Assembly (NCBI RefSeq): GCF_024679095.1 | Contig: NC_066534.1 | Location: 17,533,663-17,597,662, forward strand | DNA length: 64,000 nucleotides | Direction: 5' to 3' | Source of the DNA: Eriocheir sinensis | Lineage: Eukaryota; Arthropoda; Malacostraca; Decapoda; Varunidae | Shown here: in pieces, positions 45,428 to 56,710 of the stretch | Numbering within the stretch: position 1 is the stretch's first letter | How the letters are laid out: each line of letters starts with the position of its first letter | The notes under the pieces: model-generated | The model's database searches: none | The model's input: the letters and a program-made list of their open reading frames with translations, nothing else | What the model was told of the DNA's origin: nothing | Program-made: the position numbers and the translations under genes

Positions 45428-45789
45428 TTCTTCTCGTCATGTTAGGAAAATGGCGCAAGACGGAGGAAACTGTCCAAATTCCCCGGTTTCCTCCACTCCC
45501 GGACAGGGGTGACGAGGGAAGGGTGGAGGGAGGGAAAAAAGTAGGGAAATGCAGTACAGGGAGAGATGAAGGGGACGGATGTCGCGGGGAAGTAGAGAAA
45601 GGGAAGAAAGGGGGAGACACTGTGGGCAGGAGGCCCGGCAGCCACCAGCCCCTTTGAGGGTAAACGTCACTTTCCCTTCCCGGCACATGTTTTTAATCAC
45701 ACAGTACAGACAAGTACTGCACAGACAAGTACACAAGTACGATAGGCAACAAGACTTCCACCATGAAGATCCACGCTGAGGCGTCGCTG

Positions 45790-46034
45790 GGTAAGAGAGC
45801 CGGTTTGATTTGGATACATTCAGATTCAACAAGGACACAGGCAAGAATTTGTTTAGTAATGGAGTGGTGGGTGAGTGAAACAGGTTTGGCAGTCATATTG
45901 TAAGTGCCAATACGATAGATACACTCAAGAAGAGGTTAGGAAACTTCATGGATAGTGAGGTCAGGGGGGGCTGGGTTTACAGGAGCTGCCTTGTATAGAC
46001 CGACCGTCCTCTTGCAGACTCCTTATGTTCTTAT
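45790..46034 (+). mobile_element. CR1-like LINE 3' end
   Basis: The plus strand reads RFDLDTFRFNKDTGKNLFSN, then SANTIDTLKKRLGNFMDSE, the closing segment of CR1/L2 ORF2, then a GC-rich 3' region ending CTCCTTATGTTCTTAT. The end matches that of the minus-strand LINE at 14831-15881, so both belong to one family. A Trp codon of the usual GEWNR is TGA here, so it is dead. Confidence 0.85.
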
Positions 46035-46184
46035 AAGAGCTTAGAAAATGAAGCAAGGTGAAAGCTAAATTAAACAACTCAACTAAACCAAGGAAGAAAA
46101 AAGGACTCGCAAGTTGTATGTGACGCCTCAAAAATGATTAAGACAGAAAGAGAACGGCTGATGCAGGAGGAGTGGAACTGATAG

Positions 46185-46664
46185 AGGTGATGTTAGTGGT
46201 AGTGGTGGTAGTGGTAGTGGTGGTGGTGATGGTGGTTGTGGTGGTGATAGCGAGTCAGAAACGTGAATGGAGGTCTAAAGAGAGGATGAGAGGGAGGTAA
46301 GGAAAAGAGGAACTGTGAGAAACGAAGAGGAGGTGCAGAAGGCCTTGGAAATAGAGGAGAAAAAGGAGGAAGAAGAGGAAGAAAAGAACAAGAATAAGAA
46401 CAGGAACGAGAACAAGAAGAACAAGAAGAAATAAAAAGAAAACAAGAAAAGTAAAAGATAAACGAAGAAAAAAAGTTGAATATAAGGAGAAAATGGAAAG
46501 GGAGAAAGAGAAAGAGAAAGAACAAGAACAAAACTAAGAGGAGAGAAGAAGAACGAGAACAAGAAGAGGAGGAGGAGGAGCAGGAGGAGGAGGAGGAGGT
46601 GTCAGGCCAGATAGTGAGACGGAGGTGTGGGCGTGAGAGACACTTAATATTATGGCCATCTGTC

Positions 46665-46665
<1 letters not shown>
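46185..46665. repeat. GGT-rich then purine-rich low-complexity sequence
   Basis: GTGGTAGTGGTGG to 46250, then GAAAGAGAAAGAACAAGAAC-type sequence to 46610. Confidence 0.8.
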
Positions 46666-46667
<2 letters not shown>

Positions 46668-46754
<87 letters not shown>

Positions 46755-46842
46755 TTCCCCCCCCCCACCCCCCCACATACTTATTGCTTTAGAATATAAC
46801 AAGCTTTATCTTTTGCTGCCCTAAGTCTGTTTCCATGACCAT

Positions 46843-46907
<65 letters not shown>
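46668..46907. repeat. Two (CA)n microsatellites
   Basis: (CA)n of about 84 bp at 46669-46752 followed by a C run, then about 85 bp of mixed sequence, then (CA)n of about 60 bp at 46847-46907. Confidence 0.95.
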
Positions 46908-46909
<2 letters not shown>

Positions 46910-46929
46910 ATGAATCACCTCGCCAACAC

Positions 46930-47060
46930 GCACATTCCACACACTTACCGGAGATGAACGTGCCCGGGCTGCGCCTCTGACATAATATCGCCAGCACTCA
47001 TTTATATCCCGCGGCCTTATCGCCAGAACGGGACTTTAAAAACCCCATCCAGACAACGCC
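46930..47060. promoter_or_regulatory. Small candidate regulatory island with paired TATCGCCAG
   Basis: GC-balanced patch between (CA)n and a pyrimidine desert. TATCGCCAG occurs at 46986-46994 and 47018-47026, 32 bp apart, and also at 8971-8979 in another island. Confidence 0.3.
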
Positions 47061-47980
47061 GCCACCACCACCACCACCACCAGCATCCCTCCTCTCTCCC
47101 TCCTCTCCCTTCCTCTCTCTCTTCTCCCTTCCATATGTCCAGCTTTTTCCCTATACCTCCCTTATTCCCTTGTCTCCCTCCCTCCTCTCCCTCACTTTCG
47201 TTCATCTTCTTCCCTGTTTCTTCTTTCCCTCTTTCTCTTCCTTCCTTATGTCCATCTTCTTCCCTAAACCTCCCTTCCTTTCTTTTCTTCCCCTTCTTTC
47301 TTTCCCTTCCCTGTATCCATTTTCTCTTCCCTTTAATTTTCTTTCTTTTCCTTCCTTTCTTCCTCTCCTTTTCTCTCTACTCCTCTTCTTTCCTTTGCTT
47401 TCCTTTCCTCTTTCTGTTATTTGTTCACCATACATTTTCTTTTCCTATACTTTGTTCTTCCTTCTTTCCTCTCTTCTCTTTTTTCCATATTCCCATCTTT
47501 TTCCTTCCCTATACATTACATTTTTCTTCCCTCCCTTCTTTCTTCCTTCCTTTTCTTTTTCCTTGTATTTTTCTTCCTAGCAACAGCCTCTTTTCCAAAC
47601 ATCTTCTCTTTTCCTTATCACTTTCCTTCCTTCCTTCTTTTCTTCCTTCATATCTCCCACATTTAGCGCACTGCTTTCCTCTTCTATAGTACTTGTAACT
47701 CTTCATCAGCTCCTTCCTTCCTTCCTCTCCCTTCTTTCTTTCTTCCTTCTTTCCTATTTTCTTACTTTCTTTCTTTCTTTCTTTAGCTAGTTAGTTAGTT
47801 AGTTAGTTATTCCTTCCTTCCCTCCTTCCTTCCTTCCTTCCTTCCTATTTTCCTTCCTTCCTACCCTCTCTCTCTTCATTATTCCTGCCCTAAACACCTA
47901 TATTGAACTCCCACTCTATTTCCGCCTCCTTCCTTCCCTCTTCTCCCTTCCTCCTCCTCCTTCAAGACTCTCACACCGCC
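47061..47980. repeat. Pyrimidine desert
   Basis: CTTCCTTCCTT- and CTTTCTTT-type sequence for 0.9 kb with (TTAG)n at about 47783-47809. The Phe/Leu/Ser-rich open frames are artefacts. Confidence 0.85.
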
Positions 47981-48200
47981 GCAATAAACACAAGAACAAG
48001 AGGCCGCCGGTCAGAACTCGCGCCTCGGGGTCTCACACGATGCCCTCTCCTCTCTCTTATCCGCTCGCAGCTTCCGCGTCTCGCCCGCTCCCACGCCGCC
48101 GGATGCTGCCGCGGAGGAAGTGACCGAAAGAGAGGAGGGTTGGGGTATAGAATGAAGGTGCTTATTATAGTGGAGGAGGAGGAGGGGGAGGAGTGGGGGT
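47981..48200. other. Small GC-rich island
   Basis: It starts with GCAATAAA (Caudal type, 47981-47988) and continues in CpG-rich single-copy DNA to about 48130. No coding evidence. Confidence 0.25.
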
Positions 48201-48560
48201 TGGAATATTACTGTAGTCCTTCCTCCCTTTTCATCTACTTGTCCCTATCTCCTTTCCTTCCTTTCCCTACCCTCCGCATCTTCATCCATCTTCTTCCTTC
48301 CTTTCGTATTCCTAAATCTCGGTATATTGCTGAATCTCCTACCTCCCTTTTCTTCCCCCTTCCCCTCTTCCTTTCTTTACCTTTTCTCTCTTATCCTATT
48401 CCCCACCTTTTCTTTCCTTACCTCTCCTGCCCCATATACTTCCACCCCCCTTTCTTTACTATCCCTTCTCCTTCTTTCCCATTACCTTCCCTTCCTTATC
48501 TTACCTCTCTCCTCCCTCTCCCTCCCCTCCTCATCCATCCCTTCCTATCCCATCGTTTCG
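48201..48560. repeat. Pyrimidine desert
   Basis: CCTTCCTTTCCC-type sequence without fixed period. Confidence 0.8.
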
Positions 48561-48591
48561 AAAGGAGTAAATAACAGAAGCATATTATTTT

Positions 48592-48818
<227 letters not shown>

Positions 48819-48849
48819 TCAACCCCAGTGATGTTATATACCTGGACTT

Positions 48850-49075
48850 TCAGAAAACCTTCGCCCCCTCTTATTTATCCTTAACTCTGATTCCTTACCT
48901 TAGTTTCTCATACATTTCCCCTCCTCTCCCCTTTCCCTTACCCCTCCCTTCCCCTCCCCTCTCATTTATCCCTAACTTTGAATCCATACCTTTTAGTTTC
49001 CCATACATTTCCCCTCCTCTCCCCTTTCTCTTACCCCTCACCCTTCTCCCTTCCCCTTTCGCGTATCCCTAACAC
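48850..49075. repeat. Tandem duplication of about 105 bp, pyrimidine-rich
   Basis: TTTATCCTTAACTCTGA through CATACATTTCCCCTCCTC is repeated as TTTATCCCTAACTTTGA through CATACATTTCCCCTCCTC. Confidence 0.85.
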
Positions 49076-49079
49076 CCGG

Positions 49080-49345
49080 AATTTACGCCTTCGGTTCCCC
49101 TTTGCGACATAATGGAGGCGGGCGACCCTTTCCTCGTGTCTGTATTATCTAATCAGTACCGGGGGCCTCAAACGCGCCGCCCCGACACCCTTGACTTAGC
49201 AGCGTTGTTCTCGCCCAGACACGATGCCCTCCACAACCTACGCCGCCAGACAAGGCCTCTAACATCGGTATTCTCAGCCGCTCCCACCTCTCGCATGAAC
49301 TATTTCCAAGGGCCAGAAAGGGGGTCAATCGGGTTCTCATGGATG
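49080..49345. other. GC-balanced island
   Basis: Non-repetitive, CpG-containing DNA. An 80-residue frame crosses it but shows no family resemblance. Possible regulatory DNA. Confidence 0.25.
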
Positions 49346-49615
49346 TGTTCTTAGGTTCGTGGTGCAGAGGAAGGGTCAGACTACCACTAGGGTCATTAAA
49401 CTATCACTGGAAATGCCCCGAACTCCCTATGAAAGCCTTGTGAGTTTGAGCGCTGAAGTGGGTATACGAATATGACTCTGACACTCCTTGGGCCGGCGCG
49501 CGGTGTCGATCTTACAAAGTGGAGAGCGCCCGGGGTCAGATTACAGGTGGTATTGATTATGGTGGTGGTGGTGGTGGTTGGAGTTCCTAAGGCGAGGGTC
49601 CCACGGTGTTTCTTT

Positions 49616-49657
<42 letters not shown>
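49346..49657. other. Spacer ending in (GT)n
   Basis: The GC-balanced 49350-49520 has the look of an old dispersed repeat but has no second copy in the window. (GT)n fills 49618-49657. Confidence 0.4.
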
Positions 49658-49659
<2 letters not shown>

Positions 49660-49759
49660 CTCTTTGCTGATGTTTGTCGGTGTTTGAAATTAATAGCTTC
49701 CTTTTGTTCTCGTTGTTCTTGTTCTTCTTGTTCTTGTTCTTTTATGTATGTGAATGTGT

Positions 49760-50080
49760 TTCCCTTAGCAGTGGGTGAAGATACGAAGGGAAGGGAAAGG
49801 AAAGGAAGACAAGAAAGAAAGGAAGGGAGGGAAAAGGAAGGAGCAGTAAGTAGCGAACTTTTTTCATTATTTTCTTTTTTTTACGCCCTTGAACTGTCTC
49901 CTCTGCTGTAAAAAAAAAAAGGAAAGAGGAAGGGAGAAGAAGAGGGAGGAAAAGAAGAAGGGAGAGTAGGGAAAAAGAGGCAAGAAAAGAGGAAGGGAGG
50001 AAAAGAAAAGAGAATGGAGGCAAGGAAGAAAGGGAGGAGAGTGAAAAGGGAGGGAAAAGAAAAGCAAGGAAGAAGAAACC
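49760..50080. repeat. Purine desert
   Basis: GGAAAGGAAAGG- and GGAAGGGAGGAAAAG-type sequence, interrupted by the short element at 49840. It switches to pyrimidine at about 50080. Confidence 0.8.
49840..49920 (+). mobile_element. Short poly(A)-ended interspersed element, copy C
   Basis: GGAGCAGTAAGTAGCGAAC, T run, CATTATTTTCTTTTTTTTAC, GCCCTTGAACTGTCTCC, TCTGCTGTAAAAA. It is inserted in purine desert, so target-site duplication cannot be judged reliably. Confidence 0.8.
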
Positions 50081-50400
50081 CTCCCTCCGTTCCTAGCGCC
50101 CTTTCCCCTCCCTTCGTCCCTTCTCCCTTCCTTGCCACCAAACCCTGCCATCTCTTCTTCCCTCCCTTTTCCCTCATCTCCGAATCAGCCATACACCCCT
50201 ACCTACCTACCCGTCCCTCCCCTCTCTTTCCCTCCTCCCTCCCTTTCTCCCTCCCTTACCTTCCCTCTTCCTCGCTCCCTCCTCGCATCCCTCCCTCTCC
50301 CTGGCCCCTCCTCCCCCCCTACCAGCCTCCCCCTCTCCCTGCCCTCATCCCTCCCTCATACCTCCCTCTCCCTCCTCCCTCGCCCCTTCATTCACAGTTC
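50081..50400. repeat. Pyrimidine desert
   Basis: CCTCCCTCCCTTTCTCC-type sequence. 50400-50500 is single-copy. Confidence 0.8.
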
Positions 50401-50504
50401 TGGTTCATTAAAGGAGGGACGCCGCGTGACGAGGCCGCCGACATTTCAGGACCCACAAAAACCAACGACGGACGACATACTGCTTCTTAGTGGTCGTTGG
50501 AGAC

Positions 50505-51054
50505 AATCATGGAGGGGGGAGAGGGTCGGGGGGTGGTAGCGGGGGGCAGTATGGGGTCGTGGCGGGTAGCTGTAGGAGGGGGAGGAGAGTGTCGTGAGAG
50601 GCAGGAGGAGGGAGGACGAGAGGGATGCAGGAGGGGGTGGAAGGAAGAAGGATACGGGGGATGTTGGGAAGAAAATGGACGTAGGAGGTGAAGGAAGGGA
50701 GGAGAAGGATGCAGAAAGTATAGAGGGAGGATAGGGATGTAGGTACGGAGAGGAAGAAGAACGTTGGAAGCCTTGTAAAGAAGAGGATAGGATAGGATAG
50801 GATAGGATGGAGGAAAACGGAGGAAGAAGGAGAGGAGGCATGGAGGAAGGATAAGGAGGCAGGAGATACAGAGAGGAAGAAGAATGATGGAGACTTTGTG
50901 AAGAAGAGGGAGATAGGATGGAGGGAAAGAAAGGAGGGAGGAGGAAGGAGAGGCATGAAGGAGGTAAATAAGGAAGGAGAGGGATGGAGGAGGTTGTAGG
51001 AGGAAGAAAAGGAATGCAGGAGACAGTAGGAGGGAGGAAAACACCATCGCAAGC

Positions 51055-51116
<62 letters not shown>
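50505..51116. repeat. Purine desert ending in (GA)n
   Basis: Irregular GGAGGA sequence with AGGAAGAAGAA.G.TGGA repeated about every 100-130 bp, (GATAG)n at about 50785-50805, and (GA)n at 51057-51116. Confidence 0.8.
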
Positions 51117-51120
<4 letters not shown>

Positions 51121-51802
51121 AAAAAAAATATATTACTGCCGTACTCAGAAGATTCTCGCATATTCCGGAACATCACAAACTAACCTTGCTTGAAAATAAA
51201 ATGTACGACCGGTTACGACCATTTTCTGGATTGCTAGCGAGAAAGAATACGATACTAAACCTTAAACACAACGCTGCATAGAGAGAGATTCACCATTATT
51301 TCCCCTTAACCAAATACTACAGAGATACATGGGCTAAACAGTAGTACACATTATACCTTTGAAACGCGTCAGGTCAGCTTACCGGTAAGGTATTCACACG
51401 GCGCTTGAGGTCAGTAAGAAGACACTCAACACACAGGTAATATCATAACCCTATCGACACGTAGATACGGAACAGCCCTATCTGATTCCCACGCACCTCA
51501 GATCACGCCGGGGAGAGAACAACACTAACCCATTTCCACACACACACACACACACACATACACACACACGCACGCAGAGTACACTATCAAAGCTTGACAC
51601 GGCTCTCTTAAACGCAAATAGCTCCCCCAGCTCTTCCCCCCCCTCCCACCCCCGCACACAGTCTCTCAGCGCGGCGTAGGACTGTTGGGGACAAATAAGG
51701 AGAGATATGCAGCCGGATCAGCAGCGGAACTACAGATACCAGATAGATAGCGTTGTGGTATTTTATTTCACTTATATGATTTTTACCAGTCACGTTAGTT
51801 AG
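51117..51802. other. Single-copy spacer
   Basis: Balanced sequence with a short (CA)n at about 51540-51570. No gene, RNA or repeat recognised. Confidence 0.5.
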
Positions 51803-51884
51803 TTTTTTTACAACAAAGGAGACAGCTCAAGGGCACACACAAAAAGGAAACAATAATAAAAAAAAGCCCGCTACTCGCTGCTCC
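51803..51884 (-). mobile_element. Short poly(A)-ended interspersed element, copy D (inverted)
   Basis: The plus strand shows the complement: T run, ACAACAAAGGAGACAGCTCA, AGGGC, AATAATAAAAAAAAGCCCGC, TACTCGCTGCTCC. It sits in single-copy DNA, so its borders (GGAGCAG start, poly(A) end) are best judged here. Confidence 0.85.
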
Positions 51885-52161
51885 CAAAAAGAATCCAAAG
51901 AGGTGGCCGAAAGAGAGGTCAATTTCGGGAGGAGAGGTGTTCAGATACCCTTAGTTAGGTGATGGTGGTGTTTATTTTTTTTTTCAGTGCGTGGGTGAAT
52001 AGTTTGCAAAAAAGAGGAAATTAGAACAGTCTTAACATGACCTTATTTGTGGGGATGAAGAATCTGATAACTCAAAATAATTCTCTATCTTTTTGTCTGT
52101 TTCTGTCAGTTGGTATATTTTTTTTACCTTCCTGAGTATAATGAAGCATGTTGACGGGGGG

Positions 52162-52288
<127 letters not shown>

Positions 52289-52351
52289 AATAATCTACGG
52301 TAGAAAGCCACCAGATTCTTTTTCCCTCCCTCGCACTGCATAAATACCTTC

Positions 52352-52560
52352 TCATTCATATTTGAGCTCAACTTCTACCCACATGTCATAATCATCATCA
52401 GCCAATACACTCCACCTCATCTCAAAGGCCTTTCCCAACGTTTTCCACTCCCTCTTGTCTGATGTTAGTGTACTCCATCCTGTCCCTTCAAATCCTCTAA
52501 TATCATCTGAGCTTCTTATTTTCTGTCTGTTTTCCTTCATTAAATTTTATCCTACAACTC
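52352..52560 (-). mobile_element. RTE-like LINE, ORF2 C-terminus
   Basis: The minus strand reads RSSDDIRGFEGTGWSTLTSD then KREWKTLGKAF, matching the closing segment of RTE-type ORF2 proteins (WRDDIxxxxGxxWxxxxxDRxxWRxLxxAF). The stretch is open for 63 codons, but nothing upstream of it in the ORF is recognisable, so it is a short remnant. Confidence 0.65.
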
Positions 52561-53040
52561 CTAGATCACCATTATGTTATATTTGTTAGTCCGTCTGTTA
52601 TCAGTTCTACGCATAATATTGTCTTTCTTTGTCCATATATTCTTCATAATCATCAAATACTTAAACTCGTATCCTAAAATAATATTCGTTTTTTTATGAT
52701 TTTCGTTGATTTTCTTCCCGTTTTCATGGTTCTTCTACACTCCAAGCTTCCTTTCTCCCCTTCACTCTTCCTTACTCCCTTTTTTTCAGTCTTACAAGTC
52801 GAATCCAAGCAGCTTCGGTCCCTACAAAGGTCAGTTTAAGCGACTCGTATTTCGTCACTCAATCCTGATCTCTTGTATTGATTTTCGGACTCTTCTCTAT
52901 AGTGACCACCTTGCAGCGCCTCTCCCTCACAACCTGACTCTTCCTCTTCGTCATCGGAATCGTTATTGTCCTCCTCCTCCTCCTCTTCCTCCTCCTTGTT
53001 CCGTCTTCCCGTCTCACTCATCCCTTTCGCTCCGCCTGGC
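52561..53040. other. Spacer with a pyrimidine tract
   Basis: AT-rich to 52740, then CT-rich. TTTTTTTCAG at 52780-52790 followed by an AAAGGTCAGT at about 52826 is splice-like but unsupported. Confidence 0.4.
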
Positions 53041-53210
53041 CTCACCGCGCAATTCCCGCCCCTTCATCCCCTGTTAGTACATCCTCCGTGCATTCTTCGG
53101 CGTCCTGCACAGCGCATTAGGGACGCCCGCCATAAACACGGCCGGCTCTCCTCCATCAGCCGGGGCGCCGCGTCTGCCCGGCCTTGACTCCGCCGTATAT
53201 ACCTGAGAGA
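53041..53210. other. GC-rich island
   Basis: CpG-rich, single-copy DNA (53050-53200) after a (CTC)n tract. No coding evidence. Confidence 0.25.
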
Positions 53211-53539
53211 GCGAGGGATGGAGCTTCTTGGTTTTCCTGGTGGTGGCTATTCGAGGTACTACATAAGTGATGCTAGTGGGATATAGTGGTGGTTTTCCTA
53301 TAGCAGCTACATGAATGACCTTAGTATCGGTATTACTGCGACGATTTGATAGTACCACCTGAGTCTGATGGTGAATTGGGGTGTGGAAGAGAATGGTGAT
53401 AGGAAGGAAAGGAGTATAAGATGAGGTTCAAGAGTGAAATGGTGAGTGATTGTGAATGTGAAGGATGGAGGGTCAAAGCTTATCTATTTCTACCTTTTCT
53501 ATATCAATTGCATGGAAGACTAAAGAGAAAAGGGAAGAA

Positions 53540-54190
53540 AGGAAAGGAGGGAAGCAAAATGAGGCGTAGGGTGTGTGGGATGCAAGCGTTGAGGATGTGC
53601 TTTGTGAGGGTGTAATGATGAAGGCTTGGAACTTCTATATGGAGGAGGGAAGGGGTTAGCATGATGGGATATATGATGTGATGGGCGAATGTGTTATCGT
53701 ATTGTGTGTAAAAAGAGCGATGGGGTGAAAGGGTGTGAGAGTGTAGGTGTAGGGATCAGGGTGAGTGGGTGGGGATGGATGTGTGTGTGTGTGTGGGGGG
53801 GGTTCTGATGGGAGGAAGAGGAGGCGAGCAGGATAAGGTTTAGAGGGTTAGGTTAGGTTAGGTTACGTTAGGTTAGGTTAGGTTGTGATGAAGTAGAGAT
53901 GGGAGGTGGGAGGGAGAAGACAGGGGAGCAAAATGAGGTGTAGAACGTATGGGGTGCAGACGCTGAGGATGTGCTTTGAGAGGGTGCAAAGATGAGAGGG
54001 TGAGAGCTGCTGAAGGGAAGAAGGAAAAGAGTAAAGGAGAGGACCAAAATGAGGTGTAAGCGTTATTGCATGGAGTGGAGTAATGGTGGGGGTGTGAGGG
54101 TGTGAGGGTGCAGGTGTAGGAATCAGGGTGGAGGGTAGTTGGGTGTGGAGGGTGAGGGAAGGAGAGGCGAGCAAGATGAGGTTTCGAGGT
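53540..54190. repeat. Tandem duplication of about 350-375 bp
   Basis: GCAAAATGAGG at 53554 and 53928, GAGGATGTGCTTTG, GGTGTAGG.ATCAGGGTG, and GGCGAGCA.GAT.AGGTTT at about 53823 and 54165 occur in the same order in both halves. They read as one duplicated block with a TTAGG array at the junction. Confidence 0.85.
53846..53884. repeat. Interstitial (TTAGG)n array
   Basis: Eight consecutive GGTTA pentamers with one C substitution, the arthropod telomere repeat. It lies at the junction of the duplicated 350-bp block. Confidence 0.85.
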
Positions 54191-54340
54191 TTTAATGTCC
54201 GTGGGTTTTAGATCCTCGATGATGGGCCGCGGGAACCCTGCTGAGATGTGTTTTTAATGTGTTTATTGCAGCTCCGATCCGCCCTGACAACACGCCTCAC
54301 CTCAACCTGATCCTGCACCACCACTAACCCCCCCACCCCC
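54191..54340. other. Small GC-balanced patch
   Basis: Contains TTTATTGC (54262-54269, Caudal/Abd-B type) and a CAGCTCCGATCCGCC sequence. Possible regulatory DNA. Confidence 0.25.
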
Positions 54341-54903
54341 ACCGCTACCACCATCACCTCTAGCATCAACATCACCGCTAACTCTGTCCACAATCACCGC
54401 TATTACTATAAACATTACTACTATTACTGTTTTTCATATCTTTACAACTAGCAACACTATCTCCACTTCTACTACTGTATCATCCTCTACCACAATCAGT
54501 ACCACTATCAGCACTATCTTGCCACTATCCACCATCACCACCACTGCCAACACTATCTCTCCAATATCCACCACTACCACTATTACTACCACCACCACCA
54601 CTACTACTACTGCTACTGCTACTACTACTACTACTATTACTACTATTACCACACCCAGCTCCTCCTCCTCTATCACTACCATTGCTAACACACTACCACC
54701 CCCACACCACCCACCCCACCCTCACCCATTACCATCAACCACCACACCCCACACACCCAACACCAACACCAACACCCACACCAGCACACCACACACACAC
54801 GACCTCACTGCACCACCACCACCACCAACACCAACACCAACACCAACACTTCTCACAGACGCAACCACTGCACCACCACCACCACCACCACCACCACCAC
54901 AGT
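54341..54903. repeat. (CCA)/(ACT) trinucleotide-rich region
   Basis: Interrupted CCACTA and ACTACT arrays, then ACCAACACC and (CCA)n to 54900. Thr/Pro/His-rich frames are artefacts. Confidence 0.85.
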
Positions 54904-55165
54904 GACAGGTAGCAGCGACGGAAACAAGGGCGCGGCATGAGGGCGTGTTAATGGCGTTGTCAGCGATAACCCGAGCTCGTCTTAATGGAGGCCGCCCCGC
55001 CGCTATCGCCGCCATTACTCTTGCCGTCAGTGCCTCCGTCAGGTTCCCACGGCGGGCGGCAGCGGTGGTATCATAATCATCATCAGCAGCAGGAGCAGGA
55101 CACCCCGGGGTAATCTGTGTATTCATTAGCATGCCCAGGAACCTCTCACCACTGGGGCCTGGGGG
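54904..55165. promoter_or_regulatory. Candidate regulatory island
   Basis: GC-balanced single-copy DNA with GTTAATGGC, AGCGATAACCC, TCTTAATGG, GCTATCGCCGCCATTAC and ATTCATTAGCATGCC. No coding family resemblance; inferred from composition and homeodomain-type cores. Confidence 0.3.
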
Positions 55166-55262
55166 GGGGGGGAGGGTCAGTCTGTCTGTCTCTCTCTCCC
55201 TCTCGCTCTCACACAGCACAGCCCGTCGCTCCTGTGCTGCGTTGACTGATAACGTGTAGGGG

Positions 55263-55266
<4 letters not shown>

Positions 55267-55309
<43 letters not shown>

Positions 55310-55322
55310 ATAGACAGATAGA

Positions 55323-55370
<48 letters not shown>
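55267..55370. repeat. Compound (GA)n(GATA)n(GACA)n microsatellite
   Basis: (GA)n 55267-55306, (GATA)n 55312-55340, (GACA)n 55341-55370. Confidence 0.95.
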
Positions 55371-55372
<2 letters not shown>

Positions 55373-55493
55373 TCATATAATCAACATCATTGCCACAAAA
55401 ACAGCTCTGTTATCAAAGTTTTTGGGTCTATTTCTAGAATTGTTAGGAAATAAAAGACACACTAATTTGCCTTGAAATGTATCTGGCACTGGT

Positions 55494-55513
55494 TATTATT
55501 ATTGTTATTATTA

Positions 55514-55545
<32 letters not shown>

Positions 55546-55650
55546 GTTGTTGTTGTTGAGAGGTTAGGGGTCAACTTGATAATACTGTTCATTTTCTCTT
55601 ATAACTTAAAGGATATAGATTCTCTCGAGTCAATACAGAGAAAAATAACG

Positions 55651-55747
<97 letters not shown>
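55494..55747. repeat. (ATT)n and long (CA)n microsatellites
   Basis: (ATT)n/(TTG)n at 55494-55558 and about 97 bp of (CA)n at 55651-55747. Confidence 0.95.
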
Positions 55748-55749
<2 letters not shown>

Positions 55750-56710
55750 GGACACACTCACTTCCCAGCTCTCACGCCCTTCCCTTCCCTCCCCCAACCA
55801 GACGCCCACATACATACAACCCTCCCAGAACTTTACCTCAGAAGTCGGGATGAGTACTTTATGGGAGAGAGAAGAAAGGAAGGAGAGAGAGGGAGGGGAG
55901 GGAGGCGTACCCATCATCTTAGGGGGTGACGAGGGGGGACGATGGTAGAGGGAGACGAAGGTGGGCGATGGTCAAGAGAGAGATGGATTATGAACGCTGA
56001 GAGACACCTGGGACGCGAGAACCAGGTGAAGGTGTCCCCGGAGGCAGTTCTCATGGGCAGGTATGATTCGCCTGACGGTGGTGGTGGTGCTGGTGGTGGT
56101 GGTGGGTATAGGTGGTTGTACTGGTTCGGTTCTTGTTGCTTTCTTGTTTACTTTGGTGTCTTGTGTTGTTTATTGAATTGTTTGTTGTTTGCATAAGTAA
56201 AGAAAAGAAAAATGGAGTTAATTTGAAGTGGAAGTTGCGAAAATGAATTAATTATACCTGATTTATGAAAGGAAAAGGTGGTTATTTATGAAAGGATTTT
56301 GATTTCTTTTGTTATTTGGATATTTGGATATGTGTGTGTATAGGGGAGGGAGGTTAGTGTCTGTATGTGTTTGGGGGGATGGTGGAGTGTTTGTGTATGT
56401 GTGTAAAGGGGGGGTAGTGTTTGTGCATGTTGGGGAGGTGGGTATATGTGTGTGCTTGTGTGTGTGTACTAGAAACAGACAAACAAACAGACTGACATAC
56501 ACATACAGACCTAGTTGCAGTACAGACACAAACTTAAACATACAGTCAAACTCCTTCCCATAAACACATACTCTTAAAAGCCTCTCCCTCTCATACTGTC
56601 TCAACACGCCTATTAGAAACTTACATTCACAGTCTGGTTCCAAGGCAAGATAAGAAGAGAGTCTGTAGGGTATCAAGGCATCTCTCTCCTCCACTAACTT
56701 ACCTGCGTGC
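55750..56710. other. Single-copy spacer
   Basis: Mixed sequence with (GGT)n at about 56078-56105 and TGTGTGTATG-rich text at 56320-56470. No gene recognised. Confidence 0.5.

Noticed and set aside
49350..49520. Possible SINE
   Set aside because: It looks repeat-like but has no A/B box, tail or second copy in the window.
52790..52829. Splice-like micro-exon TTTCAG..AAAG|GTCAGT
   Set aside because: The acceptor lies in a pyrimidine tract, the donor is poor, and nothing adjoins it.
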